This document shows, piece by piece, positions 15,950 to 25,051 of a stretch of 63,172 bases of DNA (within the stretch, counting starts at the first letter, position 1; each line of letters opens with the position of its first letter). The stretch spans positions 1 to 63,172 of the forward strand of contig CAYMCP010000007.1 in assembly GCA_964388965.1 (NCBI GenBank), given 5' to 3'. The DNA is from Albibeggiatoa sp964388965. Its GTDB lineage: Bacteria; Pseudomonadota; Gammaproteobacteria; Beggiatoales; Beggiatoaceae. Position numbers and translations under genes: made by a program. The notes beneath the pieces are model-generated. The model was not told the origin of the DNA. It made no database searches and worked only from the letters and a program-made list of their open reading frames with translations.

Positions 15950-16342
15950 TTATCCTTTCAATGCTTCACTTACCGCGAGTAATTTTTGTTTTGCACTCGT
16001 TAAAATCGGTCTAATCTCAGGGCGTACCGACAAACCAAACACTGTTTCAGGGTCTAAAAAGACAACAACAATTTGACCATTACCTGCATCACGTACCAAT
16101 ACATTACATGGCATCACACTACCAATATCGGGATCAATTTCAATCATTTGATTGGCTAATGGCGGATTACACGCGCCTAAAACCAAATAACGCGACATAT
16201 CAATATCCATTTTTGCTTTTAATATGCTATCAATATTCATCTCAGTCAACACACCAAATTGATGCGCTTTTAAAGTGTCGGTTACTTTTGCAACCGCTGC
16301 GTCAAAATCCATTTCCAATATAACGCTAAAAGCAAATGACAT
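15950..16342 (-). CDS. DUF302 domain protein (no signal peptide)
   Basis: The 130-residue protein shows the DUF302 pattern: AVAKVTDTLKAHQFGVLTEMN near the start, LVLGACNPPLANQMIE in the middle and GSVMPCNVLVRDAG. DUF302 proteins are small alpha/beta proteins of unknown role, common in sulfur oxidisers. No export signal is seen, unlike the relative at 50480. The start is taken as the ATG at 16342, nine bases after AGGAG; a GTG at 16348 is also in frame. It is followed 17 bp later by the PilM/PilN-like gene. Confidence 0.75.
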   Translation of the reverse strand: MSFAFSVILEMDFDAAVAKVTDTLKAHQFGVLTEMNIDSILKAKMDIDMSRYLVLGACNPPLANQMIEIDPDIGSVMPCNVLVRDAGNGQIVVVFLDPETVFGLSVRPEIRPILTSAKQKLLAVSEALKG

Positions 16343-16381
16343 CGGCACAAACTCCTATGTTTAAATAAAGGTCGCTATAAA

Positions 16382-16572
16382 ATGATAGAAAATATAGACA
16401 TTACCGCAAAACGGCAAAAAACGTCGCCATTCTTTCATGAACCAATACCTTTGTCAATGATATGATTTTGATGGATTTCACTGTATTTTATCGTTACTGT
16501 ACCCGGCAGCAAGAAATGCAAGAAATAGCTGCACGACGATTTACTCCGCCGTCTGAATATAAAATAATATAA
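16382..16572 (+). other. Two overlapping very small open frames of uncertain status
   Basis: An ATG at 16382 (AAAGG ten bases upstream) opens a 27-codon frame starting MIENIDITAKRQKTSPFF. Its stop (16463-16465) overlaps by ATGA the start of a 36-codon frame (MILMDFTVFYRYC..., RRFTPPSEYKII) ending at 16572. They could be coupled small genes, one gene broken by a frameshift, or chance. No family recognised. Confidence 0.25.
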
Positions 16573-16574
16573 AA

Positions 16575-16589
16575 TTGTGCACTGCACAA
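16575..16589 (+). promoter_or_regulatory. Palindromic operator over the -35 of the acetyltransferase gene
   Basis: TTGTGCA-C-TGCACAA is a perfect 7+1+7 palindrome. Its right arm contains TGCACA (16583-16588), which lies 17 bp before TATACT (16606-16611). A regulator bound here would cover the -35 region. The sequence is not a CRP or FNR site. Confidence 0.55.
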
Positions 16590-16611
16590 AATAACAGTAA
16601 TTTGCTATACT
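16583..16611 (+). promoter_or_regulatory. Putative promoter of the Pat-type acetyltransferase gene
   Basis: TGCACA-17 bp-TATACT; the -10 box ends 32 bp before the ATG at 16644. The -35 box is weak, as expected for a regulated promoter. Confidence 0.5.
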
Positions 16612-16643
16612 TTGACTCAATAAAGTAAATGGTCAATTAAATT

Positions 16644-19331
16644 ATGAGTCAACACTACCTCACTCCACTTTTTACACCTAAATCTATCGCCGTTTTTGGA
16701 GCCAGTAGCAGCCCTGATTCAGTTGGTAGTATTGTATTTAAAAATTTGTTAGAAGGTGGTTTTAAAGGCGCACTTTACGCGATTAATATTAAATATGAAA
16801 AGATATTTGAACAACCTGTTTATCGTAATATCAAAGAGATAGGCAAACCTATAGACCTTGCTATCATCACCACTCCCGCAAAAACGATTCCCCACATTAT
16901 GGAATCTTGTGGCGAGGCGGGTGTTAAAACAGCCGTGATTTTATCGGCAGGATTTAGAGAAACCGGCACTGAAGGTATACGTTTAGAACATAAAGTTGTC
17001 GATATTGCTAAACGCAATGGGATACGTTTTCTTGGACCCAACGCTTTGGGTATCATGCGACCAAGTATCCATTTTAATGGTACGTTTTTCAAAGGCGACG
17101 CTAAAAAAGGTAATCTTGCCCTTATTTCACAATCCGGTGCGCTGTGCACTGCAGTATTAGATTGGGCTGAATCAAATAATTTAGGTTTTTCCGCAGTCGT
17201 TTCAGTCGGGACAACTGCTGATTTAGATTTTGGACAAATTTTAGATTTTCTCGTATCAGACCCACAAACACACGGTATTTTATTGTATATCGAAGGTATT
17301 CATGACGCGCGTAGTTTTATGAGTGGTTTACGTGCTGCGGCAAGGATTAAACCTGTAATCGTGATCAAAAGTGGTCGTTATGAAAATGTTTCTCAAGCAG
17401 TAACTTCACACAGTGGTGTACTATTCGGGCGTGATGATGCGTTTGATTCTGCATTGCAACGCGCAGGTGTAGTACGGGTTGCGACGTTTGGACAATTATT
17501 CTCGGCTGCGAAAACACTGGCTTCACGTTATAAAGCGCAAGGTAATCGTTTAGTAATTATTACCAATGGCGGTGGACCCGGTGTCATGGCAACTGACCGT
17601 GCGACAGAGTTAGGTATTCCATTAGCACAATTGTCACAAACAACGATTAATGCACTACATAAAGTTCTCCCACCAAAATGTTGGTCACGAGGTAATCCGA
17701 TTGACATTGTCAGTGACGCAACACCGCAACGTTACAAAGATGCACTGAATATTTGCCTAGATGCTAATGAAGTTGATGCACTTATTGTCATTTTAACGCC
17801 ACAAGCAATGACACAACCTATTGAAGTTGCTCAAGTTGTTGTAGAGTTAGCAAAAAAATCGACTAAACCATTAATTGCTTGTTGGATGGGTGGTGCTCAA
17901 GTGGGAGCTGCACAAAAATTATTTGCAGAAGCGCGTATTCCAGATTTTCGTTTACCAGAATCAGCAGTAGAATCTTTCTACTTTTTGTCCTCATACGATA
18001 CGAATCAACAGCTTTTATTACAGGCTCCCTCAGCTTCGACAGGCGAAAATGCAGTGCGTCCCGATACGGAAGGTGCAAGAATCATTATTGAAAGCATATT
18101 AGCGGAACGACGCAAAGTATTGACAGAAATGGAGTCTAAAGCTTTACTCGGTGCATTTAGAATCCCTGTTGTGACAACCGCAATTGCACGTACCGCTAAT
18201 GAAGCACTCGTTTTAGCAGAATCGATTGGTTTTCCAATTGTAATGAAAATAAATTCACCCGATATAACGCATAAAAGCGATGTCGGCGGCGTAAAATTAA
18301 ACATTACCAATGCTCAGGCAGTACGTGACGCATTCAAATGTATTGTGAAAAGTGTAGAGCAACATTGTCCCACAGCGCGCTTAGATGGCGTAACAGTAGA
18401 ACGCATGATTAATAAACCCAATGGGCGTGAATTAATGGTTGGTATTATACGTGACCCTGTGTTTGGACCTGTCATTAGCTTTGGTATGGGCGGTACTATG
18501 GTGGAGGTATTGGATGATATCGCGGTAAGTTTGCCACCATTAAATAATTATTTAGTTAATACTTTGATTAATAAAACTCATGCAGCGCGTTTATTAGCGC
18601 AATTTCGTAAAATGCCGCCTGCTAACCGTGAAGCATTAGAACAAGTATTATTACGGGTTTCAGAGATGGCTTGTGAACTACCTTGGATTCGGGAAATGAA
18701 TATTAACCCATTGATTATTGATGAAAAAGGGGTTATTGCGGTAGATGCCAGAATCGTTGTAGATTATTACACGCCGAATCCAGATCGTTACGCACACATG
18801 GCTATTTATCCTTACCCTGCGCACTTGGTAGAACATTGGCATTTACCAGATGGCACGGATATGGTGATTCGTCCGATTCGTCCAGAAGATGCTGATATTG
18901 AACAAGAATTTGTCCGTGATTTATCGGATGAGGCGAAATACTTTCGTTTTATGCAGAGTCTATCAGAGCTTACGCCAACAATGTTGGTACGTTTTACACA
19001 AATTGATTACGATCGTGAAATGGCGTTAATTGCTGTAACAGTATCGGAAGGCAAAGAAATGGAAGTAGGCGTAGTGCGCTACTCAATTAATCCTGATGGT
19101 GAAAGTTGTGAGTTTGCCCTTGTTGTTTCGGATAAATGGCAACATCGCGGCATTGCACATCGTTTAATGACTTCTTTAATGAATGCGGCACGACATCGTG
19201 GTTTAAAAATGATCGAAGGTGAAGTATTAAGTAATAATCACAACATGTTGAAATTGATGCACAAACTTGGTTTTAATTCTATATTAGACGCAGATGATAG
19301 AAATGTTACGCTAGTAAGTCGTTTACTATAA
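16644..19331 (+). CDS. Pat/YfiQ-type protein lysine acetyltransferase (acyl-CoA synthetase-like plus GNAT)
   Basis: The 895-residue protein has the two-part build of Pat/YfiQ. First come CoA-binding and succinyl-CoA-ligase-like domains (about 10-460: FGASSSPDSVGSIVFKNLL, GPNALGIM, SQSGALCTAVLDWA) and an ATP-grasp domain (about 480-700: GFPIVMKINSPDITHKSDVGG). The last part is a GNAT domain (about 735-895: VIRPIRPEDADIEQEFVRDL, WQHRGIAHRLM). Such enzymes acetylate lysines, for example in acetyl-CoA synthetase, using acetyl-CoA. The catalytic-loop His of true ADP-forming ligases could not be assigned, so ligase activity is open. The 3' end is duplicated in tandem (39 bp) without changing the protein. 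Confidence 0.88.
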   Translation: MSQHYLTPLFTPKSIAVFGASSSPDSVGSIVFKNLLEGGFKGALYAINIKYEKIFEQPVYRNIKEIGKPIDLAIITTPAKTIPHIMESCGEAGVKTAVILSAGFRETGTEGIRLEHKVVDIAKRNGIRFLGPNALGIMRPSIHFNGTFFKGDAKKGNLALISQSGALCTAVLDWAESNNLGFSAVVSVGTTADLDFGQILDFLVSDPQTHGILLYIEGIHDARSFMSGLRAAARIKPVIVIKSGRYENVSQAVTSHSGVLFGRDDAFDSALQRAGVVRVATFGQLFSAAKTLASRYKAQGNRLVIITNGGGPGVMATDRATELGIPLAQLSQTTINALHKVLPPKCWSRGNPIDIVSDATPQRYKDALNICLDANEVDALIVILTPQAMTQPIEVAQVVVELAKKSTKPLIACWMGGAQVGAAQKLFAEARIPDFRLPESAVESFYFLSSYDTNQQLLLQAPSASTGENAVRPDTEGARIIIESILAERRKVLTEMESKALLGAFRIPVVTTAIARTANEALVLAESIGFPIVMKINSPDITHKSDVGGVKLNITNAQAVRDAFKCIVKSVEQHCPTARLDGVTVERMINKPNGRELMVGIIRDPVFGPVISFGMGGTMVEVLDDIAVSLPPLNNYLVNTLINKTHAARLLAQFRKMPPANREALEQVLLRVSEMACELPWIREMNINPLIIDEKGVIAVDARIVVDYYTPNPDRYAHMAIYPYPAHLVEHWHLPDGTDMVIRPIRPEDADIEQEFVRDLSDEAKYFRFMQSLSELTPTMLVRFTQIDYDREMALIAVTVSEGKEMEVGVVRYSINPDGESCEFALVVSDKWQHRGIAHRLMTSLMNAARHRGLKMIEGEVLSNNHNMLKLMHKLGFNSILDADDRNVTLVSRLL

Positions 19332-19375
19332 ATTAATAGAAATGTTACGCTAGTAAGTCGTTTACTATAAATTAA
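19298..19375 (+). repeat. Perfect 39-bp tandem duplication over the 3' end of the acetyltransferase gene
   Basis: Unit 1 is 19298-19336 and unit 2 is 19337-19375, identical throughout. Unit 1 holds the last codons and stop of the gene. Unit 2 is an untranslated copy. Confidence 0.95.
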
Positions 19376-19386
19376 TGGCAAATATT

Positions 19387-19490
19387 GTAGGACGCTGGTG
19401 CGTCCAGTTGGGTGACGACGCAGTGCGTTGTCACAAGGAAAAATCTCGTTCTACGCACCGCATAAAATGAACCACTGACGCACCAGCGTC
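19387..19490 (+). repeat. About 104-bp structured dispersed repeat with 14-bp perfect terminal inverted repeats, copy 2
   Basis: GACGCTGGTGCGTC (19391-19404) is the exact complement of GACGCACCAGCGTC (19477-19490). Inside, GTGACGACGCA and TGCGTTGTCAC form a second stem (10 of 11 paired). Related copies are 11425-11529 and a shortened one at about 40691-40734. Such a sequence could be a non-autonomous element or a terminator-like hairpin after the upstream gene. Confidence 0.75.
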
Positions 19491-19537
19491 AAGTTTGCGT
19501 ATCCTATTGAGTGCCGACAAAGTATATTAGAGAATAG

Positions 19538-20920
19538 TTATAATTTATTAATTTTACAATCATTTTCTACATAAGCCAACAACTGTGCTTTTGGATACCA
19601 AAAATCTCGACAATCTCCTACTAAAAAGAGTGAACCAGTAATTGCGATAACATCATTTACATCGGCTTGACTCAAGGCGTATTCAATTGCAGCAAATGGT
19701 TTATTTATTATCGTAATGATCTGAGGATTAACATCATTTTGTATCAATAATTGCTGTAATTTTATTGCTGGGATAGCCTGCCAAATAGCTTTATCTTCAA
19801 ACTGAGTGACAACAATATGTTTAGCCTGCAATTGCTTGATTAATGCAAAAATATCAGTATTCAACTCTTTTCCCATTTTCAACGCCAAAATTAAAATAAT
19901 CCTTTGATTTAATTGTCGTAAGCTATTGAAAAATAGATTTAATTTATCTGGATTATGCGCACCGTCTAAAAAAACAGTTGGATTAGACTGTACTTGCTCC
20001 ATACGCCCGGCAATATAGGCATTTTGTAAACCGAGTCGGACAACATTTACATTTGCTTCAAGTTGATTTTGTTGTAAAAAAACCTCATACGCCAATACTG
20101 CACAGGCTGCATTATGCGCTTGAAATTGCCCTTGCAACGTAATCGAAAGATGTTGATAATTATGCGATGGTGTTGTGATTGAAAGTTGATTATTTTGATA
20201 ATAATAGGAAAAATCTTGATTTAATAATAATAAATTTGCTTTAACCGACGTAGCCTTAGCTTGAGCGATTGCAATCGTGCTATCCTGAGTAAAACCACAA
20301 ATTACCGTTGAATATGGTTTAATGATCTCAACCTTATCTGTAGCGATTAATTCGACCGTATCGCCTAAAATTTCCGTATGATCCAACCCGACACTTACCA
20401 ATACGGAAATCATTGCATTAACAACATTCGTTGTATCCAATCTACCGCCTAAACCCACTTCAATGACTGCTACATCTACCTGATGACGTTTAAATAATAA
20501 AATGGCTAACGCAAATTTAATTTCAAAATAACTAGGCAAACCGAAACCTGTTCGCGCCGCGACTTGGGAAAATAATGGCTCAATTGTATCAAAAATTGTT
20601 AATAATTCACTCGTTTTAGCTGGACATTGATTAATTTGCCAAGTTTCATTTAAAATTTGCAGATATGGCGATAAAAATAAACCTGTTTTATAACCTTGTG
20701 TTTGTAACAAACTAGCAATAAATGTCGCAGTTGAACCTTTGCCAGAAGTACCGCCAACGTGAATAATAGATAAACTATCTTGTGGATTATCCAGTAATTC
20801 AAGTAATGTTTTAATCCGTTCAAGTTTTAAATTATTCTTTGCGGTAAATTTAACTTTATCAATTAAACTTTCTAATTTCTTATTAAGAAGTTGATATTCT
20901 AACACTAACTCATCTCGCAA
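19538..20920 (-). CDS. folC: Folylpolyglutamate synthase / dihydrofolate synthase
   Basis: The 460-residue Mur-ligase family enzyme adds glutamate to folates and may also make dihydrofolate. It shows the P-loop VGGTSGKGSTATFIASLL, the metal-binding LFLSPYLQILNE region, AVIEVGLGGRLDTTN, SVGLDHTEILG and FLDGAHNPDKL in the C-terminal domain. It is slightly longer than the usual 420-440 residues. The only workable start is a TTG (20920) nine bases after AAGGA. No folate gene is adjacent; accD, a common neighbour of folC, is absent. Confidence 0.88.
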   Translation of the reverse strand: MRDELVLEYQLLNKKLESLIDKVKFTAKNNLKLERIKTLLELLDNPQDSLSIIHVGGTSGKGSTATFIASLLQTQGYKTGLFLSPYLQILNETWQINQCPAKTSELLTIFDTIEPLFSQVAARTGFGLPSYFEIKFALAILLFKRHQVDVAVIEVGLGGRLDTTNVVNAMISVLVSVGLDHTEILGDTVELIATDKVEIIKPYSTVICGFTQDSTIAIAQAKATSVKANLLLLNQDFSYYYQNNQLSITTPSHNYQHLSITLQGQFQAHNAACAVLAYEVFLQQNQLEANVNVVRLGLQNAYIAGRMEQVQSNPTVFLDGAHNPDKLNLFFNSLRQLNQRIILILALKMGKELNTDIFALIKQLQAKHIVVTQFEDKAIWQAIPAIKLQQLLIQNDVNPQIITIINKPFAAIEYALSQADVNDVIAITGSLFLVGDCRDFWYPKAQLLAYVENDCKINKL

Positions 20921-21029
20921 AATAATTATTCCTTAATTAATTTAGCATTCCTCAAGTGGAATTTCCCTTGACCTTTTTTGATATATTTAATTACAAAATC
21001 ATCAGCAAATTCTTGTAGTTAAGTGACAA

Positions 21030-22307
21030 TCATTCTATTTTTTTAGCTAATTGTCCTAAAGTCAGTACATAAGGCTTATTTTTTTGTAAAATTTCTGGTA
21101 ATGTCTCAGTTGCTTGCTGGGCTAATTCCGAACTCTCAAATTGTCCATAAACCAATCCCCACAATTGCTTTTCTACTTGATGATAAGGATGTAAATCGGC
21201 TAAAAATGGTGCTAATTCTTGTTTTTTTAATAATCGCTCGATTTCTTCACTTTTATCACCATAAATTTGCATCACTTGTAGCGTATGATAATGTGCTGGC
21301 ATTTGCGCTAGCCAGTGCCGCGTCGCAACGAGCTGTATTTGTAATGAATTTGTAATTTCATCTGATAAAACAAATGGTTGTTCTGAATCTGGTAATAAAA
21401 AATTAGGCTGCGTTGGTAAATGCAAATACACATAACTGCTAACGAGTAATGCGATAATCAAAAATAAACTAAATAATACATAATATTGAGTGTTTTTAAT
21501 ATCATAACCACTATCTTGTGCTGCCATTTTTACATGTTTTGCAGTCACAATATGCTTATTTTCAGAAAATGCAGCTAAAAGGGCTTTATCCGCTAAAATG
21601 TTTAATCTACGCATCAAACCTTGTGAAATTTTATACAAGTGACGTAATGCACTATTTGCAAAAATGGGTGCCCCACGATACCCAGCTGCATACAAACGAA
21701 ATTGTAAATAATCGCCAATATCTTGATATTTTAGTGCTGGCAAGTATAAATGATGTGTAATACGCTCTTTAAGTTGGCGGATGTGCTCAAAACTTAGGTT
21801 TACGTCTAACTCTGGTTGACCGAATAAAACAATTTGTAATAATTTATCTTTAGTCGTTTCTAAGTTACTGAGTAAACGGATTTCTTCTAAGGTCTCCAAT
21901 GGCATATTTTGCGCTTCTTCGACAAAAATCACCACTTGTCGTTTTGCGGCGTGTTTTTCTAATAAAGCGATTTGTAATCGTTGCATCACTTCCAAACGTG
22001 AACTTTGAAGATGAATAGGTAATCTCATTTCTAACGCAATCGCATGTAAAATCATGTCTGGCGAGAGATGTGGATTTGCTAAATAGACAATTTCAATGTT
22101 ATTAGGTAATTTTTGCTCTAACATCCGACAAAGCATCGTTTTACCGCTACCGACTTCGCCGACAACTTTAATTATCCCTTCACCTTGTTTAATCGCGTAA
22201 ATCAAAGCTTCTAACACCAAACCACGATTGCCACCAGTGTAAAACAACTGCGTATCGGGAGTGATTTTAAAAGGTGGAAATGCTAAACCAAAATGCTCGT
22301 AATACAT
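21030..22307 (-). CDS. GspA/MshM-like AAA ATPase with membrane anchor and C-terminal periplasmic domain
   Basis: The 425-residue protein begins MYYEHFGLAFPPF, the typical opening of ExeA/GspA/MshM ATPases. An AAA domain follows, with Walker A VGEVGSGKTMLCR and Walker B VVIFVEEAQNM. One transmembrane helix (about 278-298, YVLFSLFLIIALLVSS) leads to a ~130-residue periplasmic part ending in a SPOR-like segment (QLWGLVYGQFESSELAQ). GspA helps the type II secretion secretin through peptidoglycan; MshM serves MSHA pili. The start ATG at 22307 fits the family; a GTG at 22322 adds five residues. No gsp or msh genes adjoin it. Confidence 0.75.
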   Translation of the reverse strand: MYYEHFGLAFPPFKITPDTQLFYTGGNRGLVLEALIYAIKQGEGIIKVVGEVGSGKTMLCRMLEQKLPNNIEIVYLANPHLSPDMILHAIALEMRLPIHLQSSRLEVMQRLQIALLEKHAAKRQVVIFVEEAQNMPLETLEEIRLLSNLETTKDKLLQIVLFGQPELDVNLSFEHIRQLKERITHHLYLPALKYQDIGDYLQFRLYAAGYRGAPIFANSALRHLYKISQGLMRRLNILADKALLAAFSENKHIVTAKHVKMAAQDSGYDIKNTQYYVLFSLFLIIALLVSSYVYLHLPTQPNFLLPDSEQPFVLSDEITNSLQIQLVATRHWLAQMPAHYHTLQVMQIYGDKSEEIERLLKKQELAPFLADLHPYHQVEKQLWGLVYGQFESSELAQQATETLPEILQKNKPYVLTLGQLAKKIE

Positions 22308-22411
22308 TAGCAGATTATTCACTGTAAATTTGGATAAAGTATAACCGCTAGCACGTTGTCATGCCACGTTAAGTTATTAAAATTAAAAAAATAATCTTTG
22401 ATAGAAAAAAG

Positions 22412-24130
22412 TTAGCTTGTTTGCTGTTGATATAAATTAGCATATATCCCTTGTTTAGCTAATAAATGCTCATGCGTACCCATTTCTACAATATTCCCTT
22501 GATCTAACACAATAATACGATCCGCGTTAACGATGGTAGACAAACGGTGAGCAATAATAATCGTTGTGCGTCCTTGTTTTAACTTGTGCAGCGAAGCTTG
22601 AACTTGTTGCTCAGAATGGCTATCAAGTGCAGAGGTTGCCTCATCAAAAATCAAAATCGGAGCATCTTTTAAAAATGCTCGCGCAATCGCTAGTCGTTGT
22701 CGCTGACCACCGGATAATTTTACCCCACGCTCTCCTACCAAAGTCTGAAAACCGTGACTAGTTTGTTGAATAAATTCAATCGCATAGGCAGATTTTGCTG
22801 CTTTTTCAATCGCTTGTTGTGACACATTATTGCGTCCATAGGCAATATTGGCTGCAATAGAATCATTAAATAGTACCACTTCTTGACTGACAAAGGCGAT
22901 ATTTTCACGTAACGCCGCTAATGATATATCACGAATATCAATCCCATCTAGTAAAATTTGCCCTTGCGTTGCATTGTAAAAACGTGGAATTAAATTTGCC
23001 AAACTCGTTTTGCCGCTGCCCGACGCACCAACTAACGCCACTGTTTCACCTGCTTGAATAGTTAATTGAATATTTTTTAATGCTTGTGCTTGATCATATT
23101 GCAAATTAATATCATTAAATTGAATTTCACCATGTAGACGCTGTACTGAGTGTTGACCTGTATCTTGCTCTCCTTTCCGATCTAATAAATCGAAAATACT
23201 TTGTGCGGCTGCAAGTCCTTGTTGTAATTGTTCATTAACTTTAGTCAACCGCTTAATTGGCGCAAATAACATTCCCATTGCAGTGAATAAGGAAACAAAC
23301 CCACCAACCGTTACTAAATCATTAGCTGCTTGATGTGCTGCAATAAAAATAATGATACCAAGTACCCCCGCAGTTAGCATTTGAATGACGAAAATACTAA
23401 AACCAGAGATGATTTGGTTTTTTACTTCAAATAGACGTACATGATTATTTATATTTCCAAACCGTTGTTGTTCATACTGTTGTCCACCAAAAACTTTTAC
23501 AAGCTTGTGTCCGCTAATGGTTTCTTCCAAAATATGTGTGAGTTGCCCCATATTATCTTGTAATGTGGTATTAATACCACGCAAACGTTTACTAACTAAA
23601 CGCATAATTATAATAATAATAGGTACAACAGTAAAAATAATCGAAGAAAGTGCCCAGTTTAAATAAAACATCCATAATAATAAGCCTATTACTGTAATTG
23701 AGTCACGTACTAAAACAATTAATACTTCAGTGGATGCTGCCATTACTCGACTCACATCGTAAGTTACTTTGGACATGAGTGTGCCAGAGCTACTATTGTC
23801 GAAGTCTTTGGTTGGTAATACTAATAATTTATCAAACATTTCGCTACGCAAATCCATTACAACGCGACTTGCAACCCATGTTATTGCCATTGTACTAATA
23901 AATGTAGCCAAGCCTTTGATAAAAAAAAGAACCATTAAAATTAATGGTATGGTTTTTATAATATCTGGGTTTTTATTTACAAAACCACCATCTAACAATG
24001 GCTTTAATTGCGAAGGCAAAGCTGCTTCCGTCATAGCAGAAATAATCATAGCAATAATTGCTAATAAAAAAATAGACCAATAAGGTGAAACTTTATGTAG
24101 TAAACGTAAATATAAATGAGATTTTGACAT
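22412..24130 (-). CDS. msbA: Lipid A export ABC transporter MsbA
   Basis: The 572-residue half-transporter has a six-helix membrane domain (about 20-310) fused to an ABC ATPase. Walker A is GASGSGKTSL, the Q-loop is AFVSQEVVLF, the signature is LSGGQRQRL and Walker B is ILIFDEATSALD. Length and sequence match MsbA, which flips lipid A-core across the inner membrane. lpxK, usually next to msbA, is found about 18 kb away after exbBD. Confidence 0.88.
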   Translation of the reverse strand: MSKSHLYLRLLHKVSPYWSIFLLAIIAMIISAMTEAALPSQLKPLLDGGFVNKNPDIIKTIPLILMVLFFIKGLATFISTMAITWVASRVVMDLRSEMFDKLLVLPTKDFDNSSSGTLMSKVTYDVSRVMAASTEVLIVLVRDSITVIGLLLWMFYLNWALSSIIFTVVPIIIIIMRLVSKRLRGINTTLQDNMGQLTHILEETISGHKLVKVFGGQQYEQQRFGNINNHVRLFEVKNQIISGFSIFVIQMLTAGVLGIIIFIAAHQAANDLVTVGGFVSLFTAMGMLFAPIKRLTKVNEQLQQGLAAAQSIFDLLDRKGEQDTGQHSVQRLHGEIQFNDINLQYDQAQALKNIQLTIQAGETVALVGASGSGKTSLANLIPRFYNATQGQILLDGIDIRDISLAALRENIAFVSQEVVLFNDSIAANIAYGRNNVSQQAIEKAAKSAYAIEFIQQTSHGFQTLVGERGVKLSGGQRQRLAIARAFLKDAPILIFDEATSALDSHSEQQVQASLHKLKQGRTTIIIAHRLSTIVNADRIIVLDQGNIVEMGTHEHLLAKQGIYANLYQQQTS

Positions 24131-24322
24131 TGCTTAGAAAGATTGTTTTTTTGAATTAGGAGTGGATGTTGTTTTTTTTATTTTTCAAGTCAGGCTCGAT
24201 TTATGAAAAATGATTTTAAAATGCAGGTAGGTAATTTAATAAAGTTAGAGAAATTGTCTAATTTTAGCTGCTTAGTGCTACACTATCCACTCATTTATTT
24301 TTACTCTTTTTCAGATACGCCT

Positions 24323-25018
24323 ATGTCTATCCGTGTTATCAGCTTCGATTTGGACGATACGCTGTGGCCAGTTGAGCCTGTTATTCGTCATGCAGAAAAT
24401 GTGTTGAGACAATGGTTTTTACGTTATTATCCGCGTATTCCGCAACGTTTTACTATCACAGATATGCAAACAATGCGACAAAATTTATTGCTCGAACAGC
24501 CTGAACTTAACGCTGATTTGCAACAATTGCGACGACTTAATATTAAACAGGTGGTCAATGCTGTGGGTTATGATGAGTCTATTATTGAGCCTGCCCTTAT
24601 GATTTTTGAGCAAGCCCGTCACGAAGTGAAACTTTACCACGATGTTATCCCTGCTTTGGAGTGTCTGCATAAAAGCTATACTTTATGCGCATTAACCAAT
24701 GGTACTGCTAATGTGAAACGAATTGATAAATTATCGCGCTTTTTTACTGTATCACTACGTGCAGGCGATGTCGGTTATCCGAAACCGCACCCCGCATTAT
24801 TTGAGACAGTTTGTCAACATTGCGAAGTAGAACCTAATCAAGTATTACACATTGGTGATCATGTTGATTCAGATATATTAGGTGCATTGCAAGTCGGCAT
24901 GTATACCATTTGGATGAATCGTAAAGGGCAAATTTGGGACGCAGAGCACAAACCTCATGCAATTATTCATTCACTAATGGAACTCGATAGCATTTTAAAA
25001 CAACATTTTAATTTTTAA
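24323..25018 (+). CDS. HAD-superfamily hydrolase (YigB-like)
   Basis: The 231-residue cytoplasmic phosphatase has motif I SFDLDDTLWP (nucleophile Asp and acid Asp), motif II ALTNGTAN, motif III lysine in GYPKPHPALF and motif IV HIGDHVDSDILGA. This is a subfamily I HAD protein related to YigB/5-amino-6-uracil-phosphate phosphatases. The start is set at the ATG at 24323, since the 40 residues upstream are unlike the family. The substrate is not evident. It is divergent from msbA. Confidence 0.82.
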   Translation: MSIRVISFDLDDTLWPVEPVIRHAENVLRQWFLRYYPRIPQRFTITDMQTMRQNLLLEQPELNADLQQLRRLNIKQVVNAVGYDESIIEPALMIFEQARHEVKLYHDVIPALECLHKSYTLCALTNGTANVKRIDKLSRFFTVSLRAGDVGYPKPHPALFETVCQHCEVEPNQVLHIGDHVDSDILGALQVGMYTIWMNRKGQIWDAEHKPHAIIHSLMELDSILKQHFNF

Positions 25019-25051
25019 TGAGTGGATTTTAAAACCAGTTAATTTTGTCTA

